NCBI RefSeq assembly: GCF_011297335.1
Contig: NZ_JAAOTJ010000006.1
Location: 301,041 to 365,040, forward strand
Direction of reading: 5' to 3'
Source of the DNA: Catellatospora methionotrophica
GTDB taxonomy: Bacteria; Actinomycetota; Actinomycetes; Mycobacteriales; Micromonosporaceae
Length of the DNA stretch: 64,000 nt
Position numbers and translations under genes: made by a program. The notes under the pieces were generated by a model. The model was not told where the DNA came from and did not search any database. It saw only the letters and a list, made by a program, of their open reading frames with translations. This document shows, piece after piece, positions 16,869-29,496 of the stretch (positions are counted from its first letter, which is position 1; every line of letters begins with the position of its first letter).

Positions 16869-18071
16869 ATGCGCAGCGCGGTGGTGGTCGGTGCGGGCAT
16901 CGGAGGCCTCGCCACGGCGGGTGCGCTCGCGCGCACCGGCTGGCAGGTCACCCTGCTGGAGCGGGCGGACCGGCTGCGGGCCGACCCCGCCGCGCTGCTG
17001 CTGTGGCCCAACGCCGTCGCCGCGCTGCGCTCCCTCGGGCTGGGCGCCGGCCTGGCCGCCATCGGGACCCGGGTGCCGATGGGCGGCCTGCGCCGCGCCG
17101 ACGGCCAGTGGCTGGCCCAGCCCTCGCCGACCGCGGCCCTGGCCGCGCCGGTCGTGGTGCACGCTGAGGACCTGCACGACACGTTCATCGCCGGGCTCGG
17201 CGACCACATCGAGATCCGCACCGGCATCACCGTGCGCAGCATGCACGCCCGCGCCGGTGACCGCCCCGCCGTCGGCGACGGCCGGCACACCTGGGAAGCC
17301 GACGTCATCATCGCCGCCGACGGGGCCGACAGCACGCTGCGGGCCCGGCTCGCGCCGCAGTCGATCGCGGTCAGCTCCGGCTACGCCGCCTGGCGGGCGG
17401 TCATCCCCTGGTATCGCGCCCCGAAGCTGCCCGACGACCTGGTCCTGGCCGGGGAGACGCTCAGCGGCGGCTACCGCTTCCTGGCCGCCTCGCTCGGTGA
17501 CCGGGGCAGCTCCGGCGCGTCCAGCCGGGGCGGCATCTACTGGACCGCGACCGTGGCCGGGGCGGCCCGGCCGGAGTCGAAGGCGACCCAGCTGACGCTG
17601 CTCAAGCGCTGGTTCGCGGGCTGGCACGCGCCGATCGCGGACCTGCTGGCCGCCACCGAACCCGACGACCTGGTGCAGCAGGACGGCCGCCAGCTGCGCC
17701 CGCTGCCCAACGAGCTGGCCTTCCCGGTCGGCACAGGTGGCTTCGCGCTGGTCGGCGACGCCGCCCACGCCATGCCGCACCACCTCGCCCAGGGCGCCGG
17801 GCTGGCCCTGGAGGACGCGGCCACGCTGCGCGCGCTGCTGCTGCCCGCGATCCCCGGCCCGGCCTGCAACGCCGCCCTCGCCGCGTACTCCGCCGCCCGC
17901 CGCTCCCGCGCCGCCCAGGTGGTCCGCCAGACCCAGCGCGTCGGCGCGGTTCTCGCCCCGCGCGGCAACCTGGTCACCCGCGCCCGCGACCGCGCCTTCG
18001 GCACCCTGGCCCCCCGCGTCCTCGACCGCGCCGCCACCGTCGCCGCCGACTGGCAACCCCCCACCGCCTGA
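16869..18071 (+). CDS. FAD-dependent monooxygenase (PHBH/salicylate hydroxylase-like)
   Basis: The 400-aa protein starts MRSAVVVGAGIGGLATAGALAR, the dinucleotide-binding GxGxxG fold for FAD. DVIIAADGADSTLRARLA is the DG motif, and GGFALVGDAAHAMPHHLAQGAGLALEDAATL the second FAD-binding GD motif. It should hydroxylate or epoxidise an aromatic or similar substrate with NAD(P)H and oxygen; the substrate is unknown. It begins four bases after lgt, so it is in the same transcript. Confidence 0.9.
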   Translation: MRSAVVVGAGIGGLATAGALARTGWQVTLLERADRLRADPAALLLWPNAVAALRSLGLGAGLAAIGTRVPMGGLRRADGQWLAQPSPTAALAAPVVVHAEDLHDTFIAGLGDHIEIRTGITVRSMHARAGDRPAVGDGRHTWEADVIIAADGADSTLRARLAPQSIAVSSGYAAWRAVIPWYRAPKLPDDLVLAGETLSGGYRFLAASLGDRGSSGASSRGGIYWTATVAGAARPESKATQLTLLKRWFAGWHAPIADLLAATEPDDLVQQDGRQLRPLPNELAFPVGTGGFALVGDAAHAMPHHLAQGAGLALEDAATLRALLLPAIPGPACNAALAAYSAARRSRAAQVVRQTQRVGAVLAPRGNLVTRARDRAFGTLAPRVLDRAATVAADWQPPTA

Positions 18072-18090
18072 CAGCCCCCGAGACGTCGGC

Positions 18091-18157
18091 CATGATCGCT
18101 GTCTCCGGTCAGAAGGTGCGGTCTGACCCCATTCTCTGACCGGAAACAGCGATCATG
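18091..18157. repeat. Intergenic palindromic element, copy A of the GATCGCTGTTTC family
   Basis: 23-bp arms (18091-18113 and 18135-18157, 22 of 23 complementary) flank a 21-base core. It lies between two convergent genes. Further copies are at 32930, 48899, 52679 and 55801. Confidence 0.85.
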
Positions 18158-18188
18158 GCGAGGTTCGCGAGGGGTCGGGGCGGCCGGG

Positions 18189-19043
18189 TCAGAGTTCGGG
18201 GCCGGATTTCATGTCGTTGCGCAGGGCGGTGGCCTTCTCGGTGAGTCTGTCGGCGGATTCCTTGGCCGAGGGCTTGGTGTCGGAGGGGGTCTCGCCGGGG
18301 TACTTGGGCTGGACCATGGTGTCGCCGCGGTCCTTGGACAGGGCTGCGGTGTCGGTGGCGCGCTGCTCGGCGGCGCGGGTCTTGAGGTGTTCGGAGACGC
18401 GGGAGCTCTCCTCCTCGACCTTGTTCAGCGCGCGCTCCCAGCGCTCGCGCATGGGGCCGATGAGGCCGCCGCCGACGCCGACGATGAGGATGCCCGCGAT
18501 GGTGCCGAGGATCGCGATCAGCACCGGCATGGTGATGGTGGTGGCGACGCCGATCTGGTTGAGCGCGGCGATCACGCCGAACGCGATGATCACGACCTGG
18601 GCGATGCGTCCGATGGTGCGGCCGTACGAGAAGTGCGAGAGCGCGTTGGTGATCACGTCGAACACGGCGTTGGCGATGGCGACCGCGACGACCAGGATCA
18701 CGCAGGCCACGATGAGGCGTGGCAGCCAGCTGATCACGGTGTCGATCAGGTTGCTGATCGGGTTGGGCCCGAACACGCTGAACGCGAGCTGGAACGTGAA
18801 CAGCAGCAGCGCGTAGTAGACCAGCTTGCCCACCAGCCCGCTGGGGGTGTAGCGGCCGGTCCACCGGTCCATGCCGGTGCGCTGGGCGAGGTGGTTGAAC
18901 CGGGCCTTGGCCAGGCCCTTGTCGACGAGGCTGCCGATCGCCTTGGCGATGATCCAGCCGATGATCAGGATGGCCGCGCAGGCGAGCACCTTGAGGGCGA
19001 TGTACGCCAGCGCGCTGAGCAGAACCTGCACGGTCGGATTCAC
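18189..19043 (-). CDS. Membrane protein with MscS/CmpX-type conserved TM helices
   Basis: The 284-aa protein has an N-terminal helix (about residues 8-38), further hydrophobic segments around 73-95, 105-135 and 140-200, and the glycine-rich IAGILIVGVGGGLIGPMRERWE. This matches the CmpX / TM_helix group related to small mechanosensitive channels, but lacks the cytoplasmic beta domain of MscS. The C-terminal 80 residues are hydrophilic and charged. A role in osmotic or membrane-stress response is inferred from relatives only. Confidence 0.75.
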   Translation of the reverse strand: MNPTVQVLLSALAYIALKVLACAAILIIGWIIAKAIGSLVDKGLAKARFNHLAQRTGMDRWTGRYTPSGLVGKLVYYALLLFTFQLAFSVFGPNPISNLIDTVISWLPRLIVACVILVVAVAIANAVFDVITNALSHFSYGRTIGRIAQVVIIAFGVIAALNQIGVATTITMPVLIAILGTIAGILIVGVGGGLIGPMRERWERALNKVEEESSRVSEHLKTRAAEQRATDTAALSKDRGDTMVQPKYPGETPSDTKPSAKESADRLTEKATALRNDMKSGPEL

Positions 19044-19633
19044 GGTCGTCCACCTTCCAGCGGCGCGGGACCTTCCAGCCGCAGACTAAGCCCGATAACG
19101 GAGCAGATCAGCCGAAATGTCGAAACGTTCCGGGACGACGTGGTGATCAAGTGGCGGCCGTCGATACAGCGCGTGGCGGGTGTCGATGTCTCGGTGCGGT
19201 GGAGGGCGCGGCGCGGCGGACCCGGCGGCGCGGCGTTAACGTCGGCGACGCGCCCGACACGCGCGGGAAACATGCCCGCCACCGGCGTGAAGACAGGCGG
19301 GGCAGGACTCCTGTGACATTCGCGCTTACTTACTAACTGGGATGTAGCTTCCCAGAATGTGGACGTGTGATCAATCTGTGTCTGGTGGACACCCAGGGCG
19401 TTTAACGTAGACTCAACACTCACAGACTCGTCCCCATACTCGTGCGACCGCGCGAGGGAGTCGGTGTACCGCTGAACCTGCGGGTTCATTCAAGGGCCGA
19501 CGTCGTCCCGCTCGGATAAGGCACCGCTGACGAACCCGGCATAGCCCCCGCGCCATCGCAGTCGCGGTTTTCAGGCATCCATCCCGTTCGTGGCCGATAC
19601 CGATGTTCATTCCCCGTGACGACAGGAGGCCCG
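19044..19633. other. Long leader/intergenic region upstream of gltB
   Basis: A 590-base gap separates the divergent membrane protein and gltB. No convincing gene is seen. A small GAACC-TGCG-GGTTC hairpin lies near 19475-19489. I do not recognise a riboswitch or a clear GlnR operator. The long gap probably holds promoters for both genes and an extended gltB leader. Confidence 0.5.
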
Positions 19634-24239
<4,606 letters not shown>

Positions 24240-24247
<8 letters not shown>

Positions 24248-25709
24248 CCCCAATGGTTTCCTGCGTTTCGGCCGGCGTATGCCGGCCCGCCGGCCGGTGC
24301 CGGTGCGCATCATGGACTGGCGCGAGGTGTACCCCTCCGCCGACGACGAGCTGATCCGTGAGCAGGCGGGCCGCTGCATGGACTGCGGCATCCCGTTCTG
24401 CCACGAGGGCTGCCCGCTGGGCAACCGGATCCCGGACTGGAACGACCTGGTCCGCACCGGCAACTGGAACGCCGCGATCCAGTCGCTGCACAGCACGAAC
24501 AACTTCCCGGAGTTCACCGGGCGGCTGTGCCCCGCGCCGTGCGAGGCCTCCTGCGTGCTGGCGATCGGCGACGACGCCGTCACGATCAAGCAGGTCGAGG
24601 TCGAGATCATCAACCGGGCGTACGAGAACGGCCGGGTCCGCCCGCAGCCGGCCGTCGCCCCGTCGGGCAAGACGGTGGCCGTGGTCGGGTCCGGCCCGGC
24701 CGGGCTGGCCGCCGCGCAGCAGCTGGCCCGCGCCGGTCACGCGGTGACCGTGTACGAGCGCGACGACGCTATCGGCGGCCTGCTGCGCTACGGCATCCCG
24801 GACTTCAAGCTGGAGAAGCAGCACATCGACGCCCGCGTCGAGCAGCTGCTGACCGAGGGCGTGGCCTTCCGCACCGGCGTGAACGTCGGCGTGGACGTGT
24901 CCGCCGCGCAGCTGCGGGCCGAGCACGACGCGGTGCTGCTGGCCACGGGGGCACTCGCCGGTCGCGAGACCGGGACCCCGGGCCGCGAGCTGGCGGGCAT
25001 CCACCAGGCGATGGTGCACCTGACGCAGGCCAACGTGGCCGTCGCCGGGGGACCGCAGCCGCAGATCACCGCCGCCGGAAAACACGTGATCATCATCGGT
25101 GGCGGCGACACCGGCGCGGACTGCCTGGGCGTCGCCCACCGGCAGGGCGCGGCGTCGGTGACCCAGCTGGACCGCTACCCGCAGCCGCCGGACGCGCGTG
25201 ACTCCGGCCGGGACCCGTGGCCGACCTGGCCCTGGATCCTGCGCAACTACGCCGCGCACGAGGAGGGCGGCGACCGGGTCTTCTCGGTGGCGGTGCAGCG
25301 CTTCACGGGTGATGAGCAGGGCCGCGTCCGCGCGATCGTGCTGGTCGACGTGATCGTCGAGCGGGTGAACGGGCGCGGTGTGGTGACCGAGGTCGCGGGC
25401 ACCGAACGGGAGATCCCGGCGGACCTGGTGCTGCTGGCCATCGGTTTCGAGGGCACCGACGCCGCCGAGGCACTGGACCAGCTCGGCCTGGCCCGCAGCG
25501 CGCGGGGCACCGTCGAGTGCGGCCCGGACTGGCAGACCCCGGCCGACGGCGTCTTCGTCGCGGGCGACGCGCACAAGGGCGCCTCCCTGATCGTCTGGGC
25601 GATCGCCGAGGGCCGCAGCGCCGCCGCCGCCATCCACCGCTACCTCGGCGGCGAGGGCAGCCTGCCTGCCCCGGTCGAACCGTCGTCGCGTCCGCTCATC
25701 CCCGCCTGA
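24240..25709 (+). CDS. gltD: Glutamate synthase small subunit
   Basis: The 489-aa subunit feeds electrons from NADPH to GltB. The N-terminal cysteines for two [4Fe-4S] clusters are present ([19 protein letters not shown] and [13 protein letters not shown]), followed by FAD-binding [15 protein letters not shown] and NADPH-binding [18 protein letters not shown] 24240 lies inside the 3' end of gltB, so the two are translationally coupled. A strong hairpin ends the operon. Confidence 0.97.
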
Positions 25710-25714
25710 GCAGC

Positions 25715-25761
25715 GAAAGGGCGCCTTCCGCGACACTCAGTGTCGCGGAAGGCGCCCTTTC
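25715..25761. terminator. 22-bp perfect palindrome, bidirectional terminator
   Basis: GAAAGGGCGCCTTCCGCGACAC and its exact complement with a 3-base loop lie right after gltD and just before the end of the convergent gene. It has A and T tracts on its two sides. The GGGCGCCTTCC core recurs in the hairpin at 55741, suggesting an interspersed element used as terminator. Confidence 0.85.
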
Positions 25762-25788
25762 CCATGTCTAGGCCGGTTGAGCTGCGGG

Positions 25789-26319
25789 TCAGCGGGTCTT
25801 CGGCTCCGGGCCCCGGCGCACCGGCAGCACGGTCACGTTGTCGGCCTGCATGCGGGTGACCACTTCGAACAGTTCCTCCTGGTCCTCGCGCAGCAGGTCG
25901 ACCATGGCGCTGAGCTTGCCCAGGTCCTCGCGTACGTGCAGCTGCGGCGACTCGGCGCCGGTGGTCCGCCCGGCCGTCTCCTCCAGCGTCTTGCTGAACT
26001 GGGCGAGCTGCTGGACTATGTCGCTCAGCGCGGTGATCACGATGCGCATGTGCTCGCCGCGCTGGTGGTCGCGGGCCAGCTGCCGGGTCTCCGCCTCGTG
26101 CAGGCGGTTGACGAGGTGCTGGTTGGACAGTGCCACCGCACCGGCGAGCATGAGCACCACCCCGATCGCGGTAGCCGCGATGACCCTGGCGAGCACGCTC
26201 GTCTCCCGGCTCACCCCCTGACCGGCCGGCCAGACGACGAGATACGCCGCCAGGACGAGCACCAGGGCGAGGCCGAGAATGGACAGCCAGAAGGCCCCAC
26301 TCTTGACTTTGACAATCAA
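25789..26319 (-). CDS. Two-helix membrane protein with coiled coil, function unknown
   Basis: The 176-aa protein starts at TTG 26319 behind GGAAGGGAAG; longer in-frame starts have shadow-like composition. Residues 7-30 (AFWLSILGLALVLVLAAYLVVW) and 45-68 are membrane helices. Then a long charged helix (LVNRLHEAETRQLARDHQRG, IVQQLAQFSKTLEETAGR, LGKLSAMVDLLREDQEELFEVV) likely forms a coiled coil in the cytoplasm. There is no recognised domain. It is convergent with gltD. Confidence 0.7.
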   Translation of the reverse strand: MIVKVKSGAFWLSILGLALVLVLAAYLVVWPAGQGVSRETSVLARVIAATAIGVVLMLAGAVALSNQHLVNRLHEAETRQLARDHQRGEHMRIVITALSDIVQQLAQFSKTLEETAGRTTGAESPQLHVREDLGKLSAMVDLLREDQEELFEVVTRMQADNVTVLPVRRGPEPKTR

Positions 26320-26714
26320 CTGTCTTCCCTTCCGGGACCGCTGGGCGTCCGGGCGCACGCGCCGAATGAACGAACACTCAGCGTGCCTCCAGGGACGCTG
26401 ATGCGCTAGTAACACAGAGCGAATTCACTTCCGACGCCGAATTGTGGACTGCAGGTCAGCGCGCCATCATCCGGACGTATCGACTCCGGGCGCTGGGGAC
26501 AACACCGATTCAAAGAAGACGCATGTTGCAATTCGCACGTGCATGGAGGGGCTAAAAATACCTTTATCGTCAGCTTTAGGCGCATGCTTCGCCCGCTACG
26601 CTGCGTGATGGTCCGAGTGGACATCGACGCACATTAAAGAGGTGTTACGTCGAATCGGGCAGTTGCCTTCAAAAGCTCGGTTACGCAAAGTAGTACTGGA
26701 TCACTCTGTGCTGA
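26320..26714. other. Intergenic region of lower GC
   Basis: Between two minus-strand transcription units. It is visibly more AT-rich than its surroundings, with short A and T runs, and probably contains the promoter of the 26319-25789 gene. I see no gene, hairpin or repeat that I can support. Confidence 0.4.
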
Positions 26715-26858
26715 TCAATGGACCAGGGCGAGCGCGGTGGTGAACACGCCGAAGGAGACGAACACCCCCAGCCCGAAGATCAGTCCCTCGGTGAACAGCA
26801 GCAGCATCGCCCGCAGCCGGGGGCTGCCGTGCCTGCGGCGGTAGAGCTCCGAAGCCAT
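26715..26858 (-). CDS. 47-aa small membrane protein, last gene of the sigma operon
   Basis: ATG 26858 preceded by GAAGGAGTGGG gives a 47-aa peptide starting MASELYRRRHGSPRLRAML. A basic N-terminus precedes one long hydrophobic segment (LLLFTEGLIFGLGVFVSFGV onward), predicting a single-span or hairpin membrane peptide with N-terminus inside. It starts 12 bases after the BldC-like gene, so it belongs to the operon. I know no homologue; a small membrane regulator is possible. Confidence 0.65.
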   Translation of the reverse strand: MASELYRRRHGSPRLRAMLLLFTEGLIFGLGVFVSFGVFTTALALVH

Positions 26859-26870
26859 CGACCCACTCCT

Positions 26871-27209
26871 TCAGCGTGGCACCCAGCCGTGCTTGACCAG
26901 CAGGGCGGCGACGTCCTCGCGCAGATACCGGCGGTGCCCGCCGGCGGTGCGGGTGACGCGCAGCAGGCCGCGGTCCGCCCAGCGCTTGACGGTCTTACGG
27001 TCCACCGGCAGTAGCGCGAGCACCTCGGCCGGGGTCATCATGTCGCGGCGGCCCGCGCGCACCCCGGCCCCGTCGCGCAGCCCCGCGGCGTAGACGGCGG
27101 CCAGCGCCGTCACCAGCCGCGGGGTCAGCTCCGCGCCGCCGCTGGCGTGCAGCGCCGCCTCACGTACGTGCGCGGGCAGCCGGGGAACGGGCGTGGGGGA
27201 GTCAGACAC
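26871..27209 (-). CDS. BldC-like MerR-type helix-turn-helix protein
   Basis: The 112-aa protein has a C-terminal winged-HTH of the BldC/excisionase type: MTPAEVLALLPVDRKTVKRWADRGLLRVTRTAGGHRRYLREDVAALL (about residues 58-105). BldC has the same TPAEV, DPKTVTRWAKAGKL and TLGGHRRY blocks. The N-terminal 55 residues (VREAALHASGGAELTPRLVTALAAVYAAGLRDG) are extra and helical. It overlaps the preceding 98-aa gene by 8 bases. It should bind DNA cooperatively like BldC; the targets are unknown. Confidence 0.8.
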   Translation of the reverse strand: MSDSPTPVPRLPAHVREAALHASGGAELTPRLVTALAAVYAAGLRDGAGVRAGRRDMMTPAEVLALLPVDRKTVKRWADRGLLRVTRTAGGHRRYLREDVAALLVKHGWVPR

Positions 27210-27498
27210 CGGCGTGCTCCCTCGCGTCGGGCCGGTCGTCGGCCGGCCACAGCGGCCACCACTGGTCCCCGCCGGAGATGAGGTCGCGCACCGCGGCCAG
27301 CTCGGCGTGCAGCGCCGCCGCCTCACCGCGGTAGCGGTCGCGTTCCCGGCAGGCCCGGCGCGCCAGCTCCTCGGCCCGCCGGGCGAGCACGGCCTCGGCG
27401 ACCAGCGCCGAGCGCAGCGCGCTGACCTCCACCCCCGCGCGCATGGCCTCCCGGTCGCACAGCCGGGCCAGCCACCGCCACCAGGCCCGACGCCTCAC
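27202..27498 (-). CDS. Small coiled-coil protein in the sigma operon
   Basis: The 98-aa protein starts MRRRAWWRWLARLCDREAM at GTG 27498, whose GTGA overlaps the stop of the preceding gene. The middle (VSALRSALVAEAVLARRAEELARRACRERDRYRGEAAALHAELAAV) is a strongly predicted Arg/Glu/Ala helix. The tail has GGDQWWPLWPADDRPD, echoing the QWWGSDDDP of its neighbour. No known domain. Co-translation with its neighbours suggests a shared complex. Confidence 0.65.
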   Translation of the reverse strand: MRRRAWWRWLARLCDREAMRAGVEVSALRSALVAEAVLARRAEELARRACRERDRYRGEAAALHAELAAVRDLISGGDQWWPLWPADDRPDAREHAGV

Positions 27499-27950
27499 GG
27501 GTACGCCTGCCGGGTGGACGGGACCTGCGGGTACGCCCCGGTCGCGGTGTGCCTGCCGTGATAGTCCACGGCCGGGTAGGGCGGCACCGCGTCGAGATAC
27601 GCGGTGACCTCGGGATCGGCCTCCGGCCTGCGCACCGGGCTGGCCTGGCCGACCGCACCGGGCTGGTGCGTGGGGTCGCCGGCCGGTCCGGCGGGGCGCC
27701 GCCGGGATCCATCCGGCCGGCGCCGGTCCAGGGCGCGCCGCCAGAACGCCACCACCGCGCGCCGCCGCGCGGTCCGCGGATCGTCGTCGCTGCCCCACCA
27801 CTGCTCGCCAACCTCGTCGGCCTGGTCCAGGATCAGTCTCGCCTCCTCGACCAGGGTCAGCCGGTCGCGCATCACGAACAGCGTGGCGGAGAAGGTCACC
27901 GAGGCCACGGCCGCCGTGTACAGCGAGAGCATCGTGGTGGACAGGGTCAT
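27495..27950 (-). CDS. Membrane-anchored small protein following the BldN-type sigma gene
   Basis: The 151-aa protein has an N-terminal hydrophobic segment (MLSLYTAAVASVTFSATLFVM, about residues 7-27), then LVEEARLILDQADEVGEQWWG and a Pro/Arg/Tyr-rich tail. It begins with an ATGA overlap with the sigma gene. Streptomyces bldN is followed by the single-span anti-sigma gene rsbN, so an anti-sigma role is conceivable, but I see no anti-sigma domain and the orientation (short N-terminus, long C-terminal tail) needs testing. Function unknown. Confidence 0.65.
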   Translation of the reverse strand: MTLSTTMLSLYTAAVASVTFSATLFVMRDRLTLVEEARLILDQADEVGEQWWGSDDDPRTARRRAVVAFWRRALDRRRPDGSRRRPAGPAGDPTHQPGAVGQASPVRRPEADPEVTAYLDAVPPYPAVDYHGRHTATGAYPQVPSTRQAYP

Positions 27951-28570
27951 GACCTGCCCTCCTGGAAGCCGTCGGGCAGCAGGCGGCCGAGCATCCGTAC
28001 CGCGCGGCACTGCAGGGCCTTGACCGCGCCCTCGCTCTTGCCCATCGACTGCGCGGTCTCCGCGGTGGACAGTCCGACCAGGAACCGCAGCGCGATGCAG
28101 CGCTGCTGCGACGGGTTGAGCTTCTTCACCGCCGCGAGCAGCGCGAGGTTGTTGACGTGGTCCATGGCGACCCGGTCCGGAGCGCCGTCGAGGCTGAACT
28201 CCTCCTGGTCGAAGTCGAGGACCTCGCCGCTGACCTCGAAGCGGTAGCGGCCCGACTTGTAGTAGTCGGCCACGATGTGGCGGGCGATCGTGATCAGCCA
28301 GGCCGCGAAGTCGCGGCCCTGCCAGCGCACGCTGCCGATGCGCTTGAGGGCGCGCAGGAACGTGTCGGACGTCAGGTCCTCGGCGGTGGGGCTGTGCCGG
28401 ACCCGGAAGTAGATGAAGCGGAAGACCGCGGGGGCGTACTGCGCGTAGATCTTCCCGAACGCCTCGGTGTCGCCCTGCTGCGCTCGTGCGACCAGGTTCC
28501 AGACGTACGACTGCTCCTCGGGCACCGCATCGGCGAGGGCGGTGCGGGCTTGCTGCGTGACGACGGTCAT
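27947..28570 (-). CDS. ECF sigma factor of the BldN type
   Basis: The 207-aa protein has sigma region 2 (AFGKIYAQYAPAVFRFIYFRV, TAEDLTSDTFLRALKRI, WQGRDFAAWLITIARHIVADYYKSGRYRFEV) and region 4 (LNPSQQRCIALRFLVGLSTAETAQSMGKSEGAVKALQCRAVR). These blocks follow Streptomyces BldN closely (ATAEDLTSETFLRALRRI, FTWQGRDFGAWLVTIARN, VMGKNEGAIKTLQYRAVR). BldN drives aerial development. The long N-terminal pro-region of BldN is not obvious here. ATG 28570 has no Shine-Dalgarno of its own but overlaps the TGA of an upstream 12-codon ORF, so translation is probably coupled. It heads a five-gene operon. Confidence 0.88.
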   Translation of the reverse strand: MTVVTQQARTALADAVPEEQSYVWNLVARAQQGDTEAFGKIYAQYAPAVFRFIYFRVRHSPTAEDLTSDTFLRALKRIGSVRWQGRDFAAWLITIARHIVADYYKSGRYRFEVSGEVLDFDQEEFSLDGAPDRVAMDHVNNLALLAAVKKLNPSQQRCIALRFLVGLSTAETAQSMGKSEGAVKALQCRAVRMLGRLLPDGFQEGRS

Positions 28571-28605
28571 CCGCGCGACACCCGGCCCTTGCATGTCATG
28601 AGCAC
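28567..28605 (-). CDS. 12-codon uORF translationally coupled to the sigma gene
   Basis: GTG 28605 lies 7 bases after GAGGAG, the only good ribosome-binding site in the leader, and encodes MLMTCKGRVSRG. Its TGA overlaps the sigma ATG (ATGA). The sigma gene's own upstream bases have no purine-rich site, so initiation by re-starting ribosomes is likely. Known for short leader peptides in general; here inferred from sequence. Confidence 0.55.
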   Translation of the reverse strand: MLMTCKGRVSRG

Positions 28606-28643
28606 GTGGTTGCTCCTCTACTGGCGGGGGATTGCTCGCTGGG

Positions 28644-28717
28644 GGTCCGCCGGACCGGGGTTCACGACCCGGCGGACCCGCGGTGTGGCCGCCCAGTGCC
28701 TTGGACGGCCACACCGC
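28644..28717. promoter_or_regulatory. Two tandem GC hairpins in the leader of the sigma operon
   Basis: Hairpin one: GGTCCGCCGG (28644-28653) with its complement at 28669-28678. Hairpin two: GCGGTGTGGCCG (28680-28691) with its exact complement at 28706-28717. They lie side by side upstream of the uORF. The whole gap 28606-29025 has no gene I can support; it must hold the promoters of the divergent sigma operon and HTH gene. Confidence 0.6.
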
Positions 28718-29025
28718 GAGGGGGGAGCAGCGGCGTACCGCTGCGGCGCCTGCCGGCCGACCTCGCGACGGTGACGCGGTCCGGGCGCGGACCACGTTGT
28801 TTGCGGGCGACGCACCGTCATCTGGATCTGTCGGTCTGGCGCTGGAGGTCACGGTAACCGTCGCCCATGCACGACGCAAGTAACGTCGTGTCGAGGAGTC
28901 GATTACGCTCGAACGGGTGACCGCCGACCGGCTCATCGCGCTTCCCACGACCAGGCCATTACGTCGCTTGTTCACGACGTGTGGGCGATGCCGGCGTTGC
29001 GGTTCGCGCCGGTAGCCTGTTAGGT

Positions 29026-29448
29026 ATGGGCGACGTATCAGCGGCGGCGGGCGACAGAGCGCAGCCGGACACCGAGTGGGGGCGCTACCTGCGCCGGATG
29101 ACACGGCGTCCCGGCTGGTCGGTGGCCAAACTCGCCCGGGACTCGGGCATCGCCCGGCAGACGATCTTCGACTGGATCCGCGACGGCGGCGAGTCGGTGA
29201 CCGTCGGCTCGGTGCGCCGCGTCGCCGAGGCGCTCGGCGACGACGTGGTCAGCGCCCTGACGGCCGCCGCCAACGTGGCCCACCGCGATGCCGACGCCGA
29301 GATCACCCCGATCCTGCAGTCCGACCTCGACCCGCAGGCCAAGGCCGAACTCGTCGAGTACGTCACCGGGCTGCGCGAGGCCCAGCGGCACGCCCGCAAC
29401 ACCGAGATCACCGCCATGCTCAACCGCCCCCGCCGAGCGGCCGCGTAA
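29026..29448 (+). CDS. XRE-like helix-turn-helix regulator
   Basis: The 140-aa protein has an N-terminal HTH: WSVAKLARDSGIARQTIFDWIRDGGESVTVGSVRRVAEALG (about residues 35-75). The C-terminal part (ILQSDLDPQAKAELVEYVTGLREAQRHAR) is helical. ATG 29026 is preceded at eight bases by TAGCCT, a possible -10 box, so a leaderless mRNA is possible. It is divergent from the BldN-type operon and may regulate it; targets unknown. Confidence 0.8.
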   Translation: MGDVSAAAGDRAQPDTEWGRYLRRMTRRPGWSVAKLARDSGIARQTIFDWIRDGGESVTVGSVRRVAEALGDDVVSALTAAANVAHRDADAEITPILQSDLDPQAKAELVEYVTGLREAQRHARNTEITAMLNRPRRAAA

Positions 29449-29496
29449 CCGGCGCGGGTGCGGTCGGCGGGCACCCCCGCTGCTACGGTCGGATGA

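Noticed and set aside
19044..19633. A riboswitch in the gltB leader
   Set aside because: No core matching a known class could be identified by eye; only a small hairpin is clear.
26406..26624. A 72-codon minus-strand frame in the intergenic region
   Set aside because: No ribosome-binding site, atypical composition, and no neighbour support.
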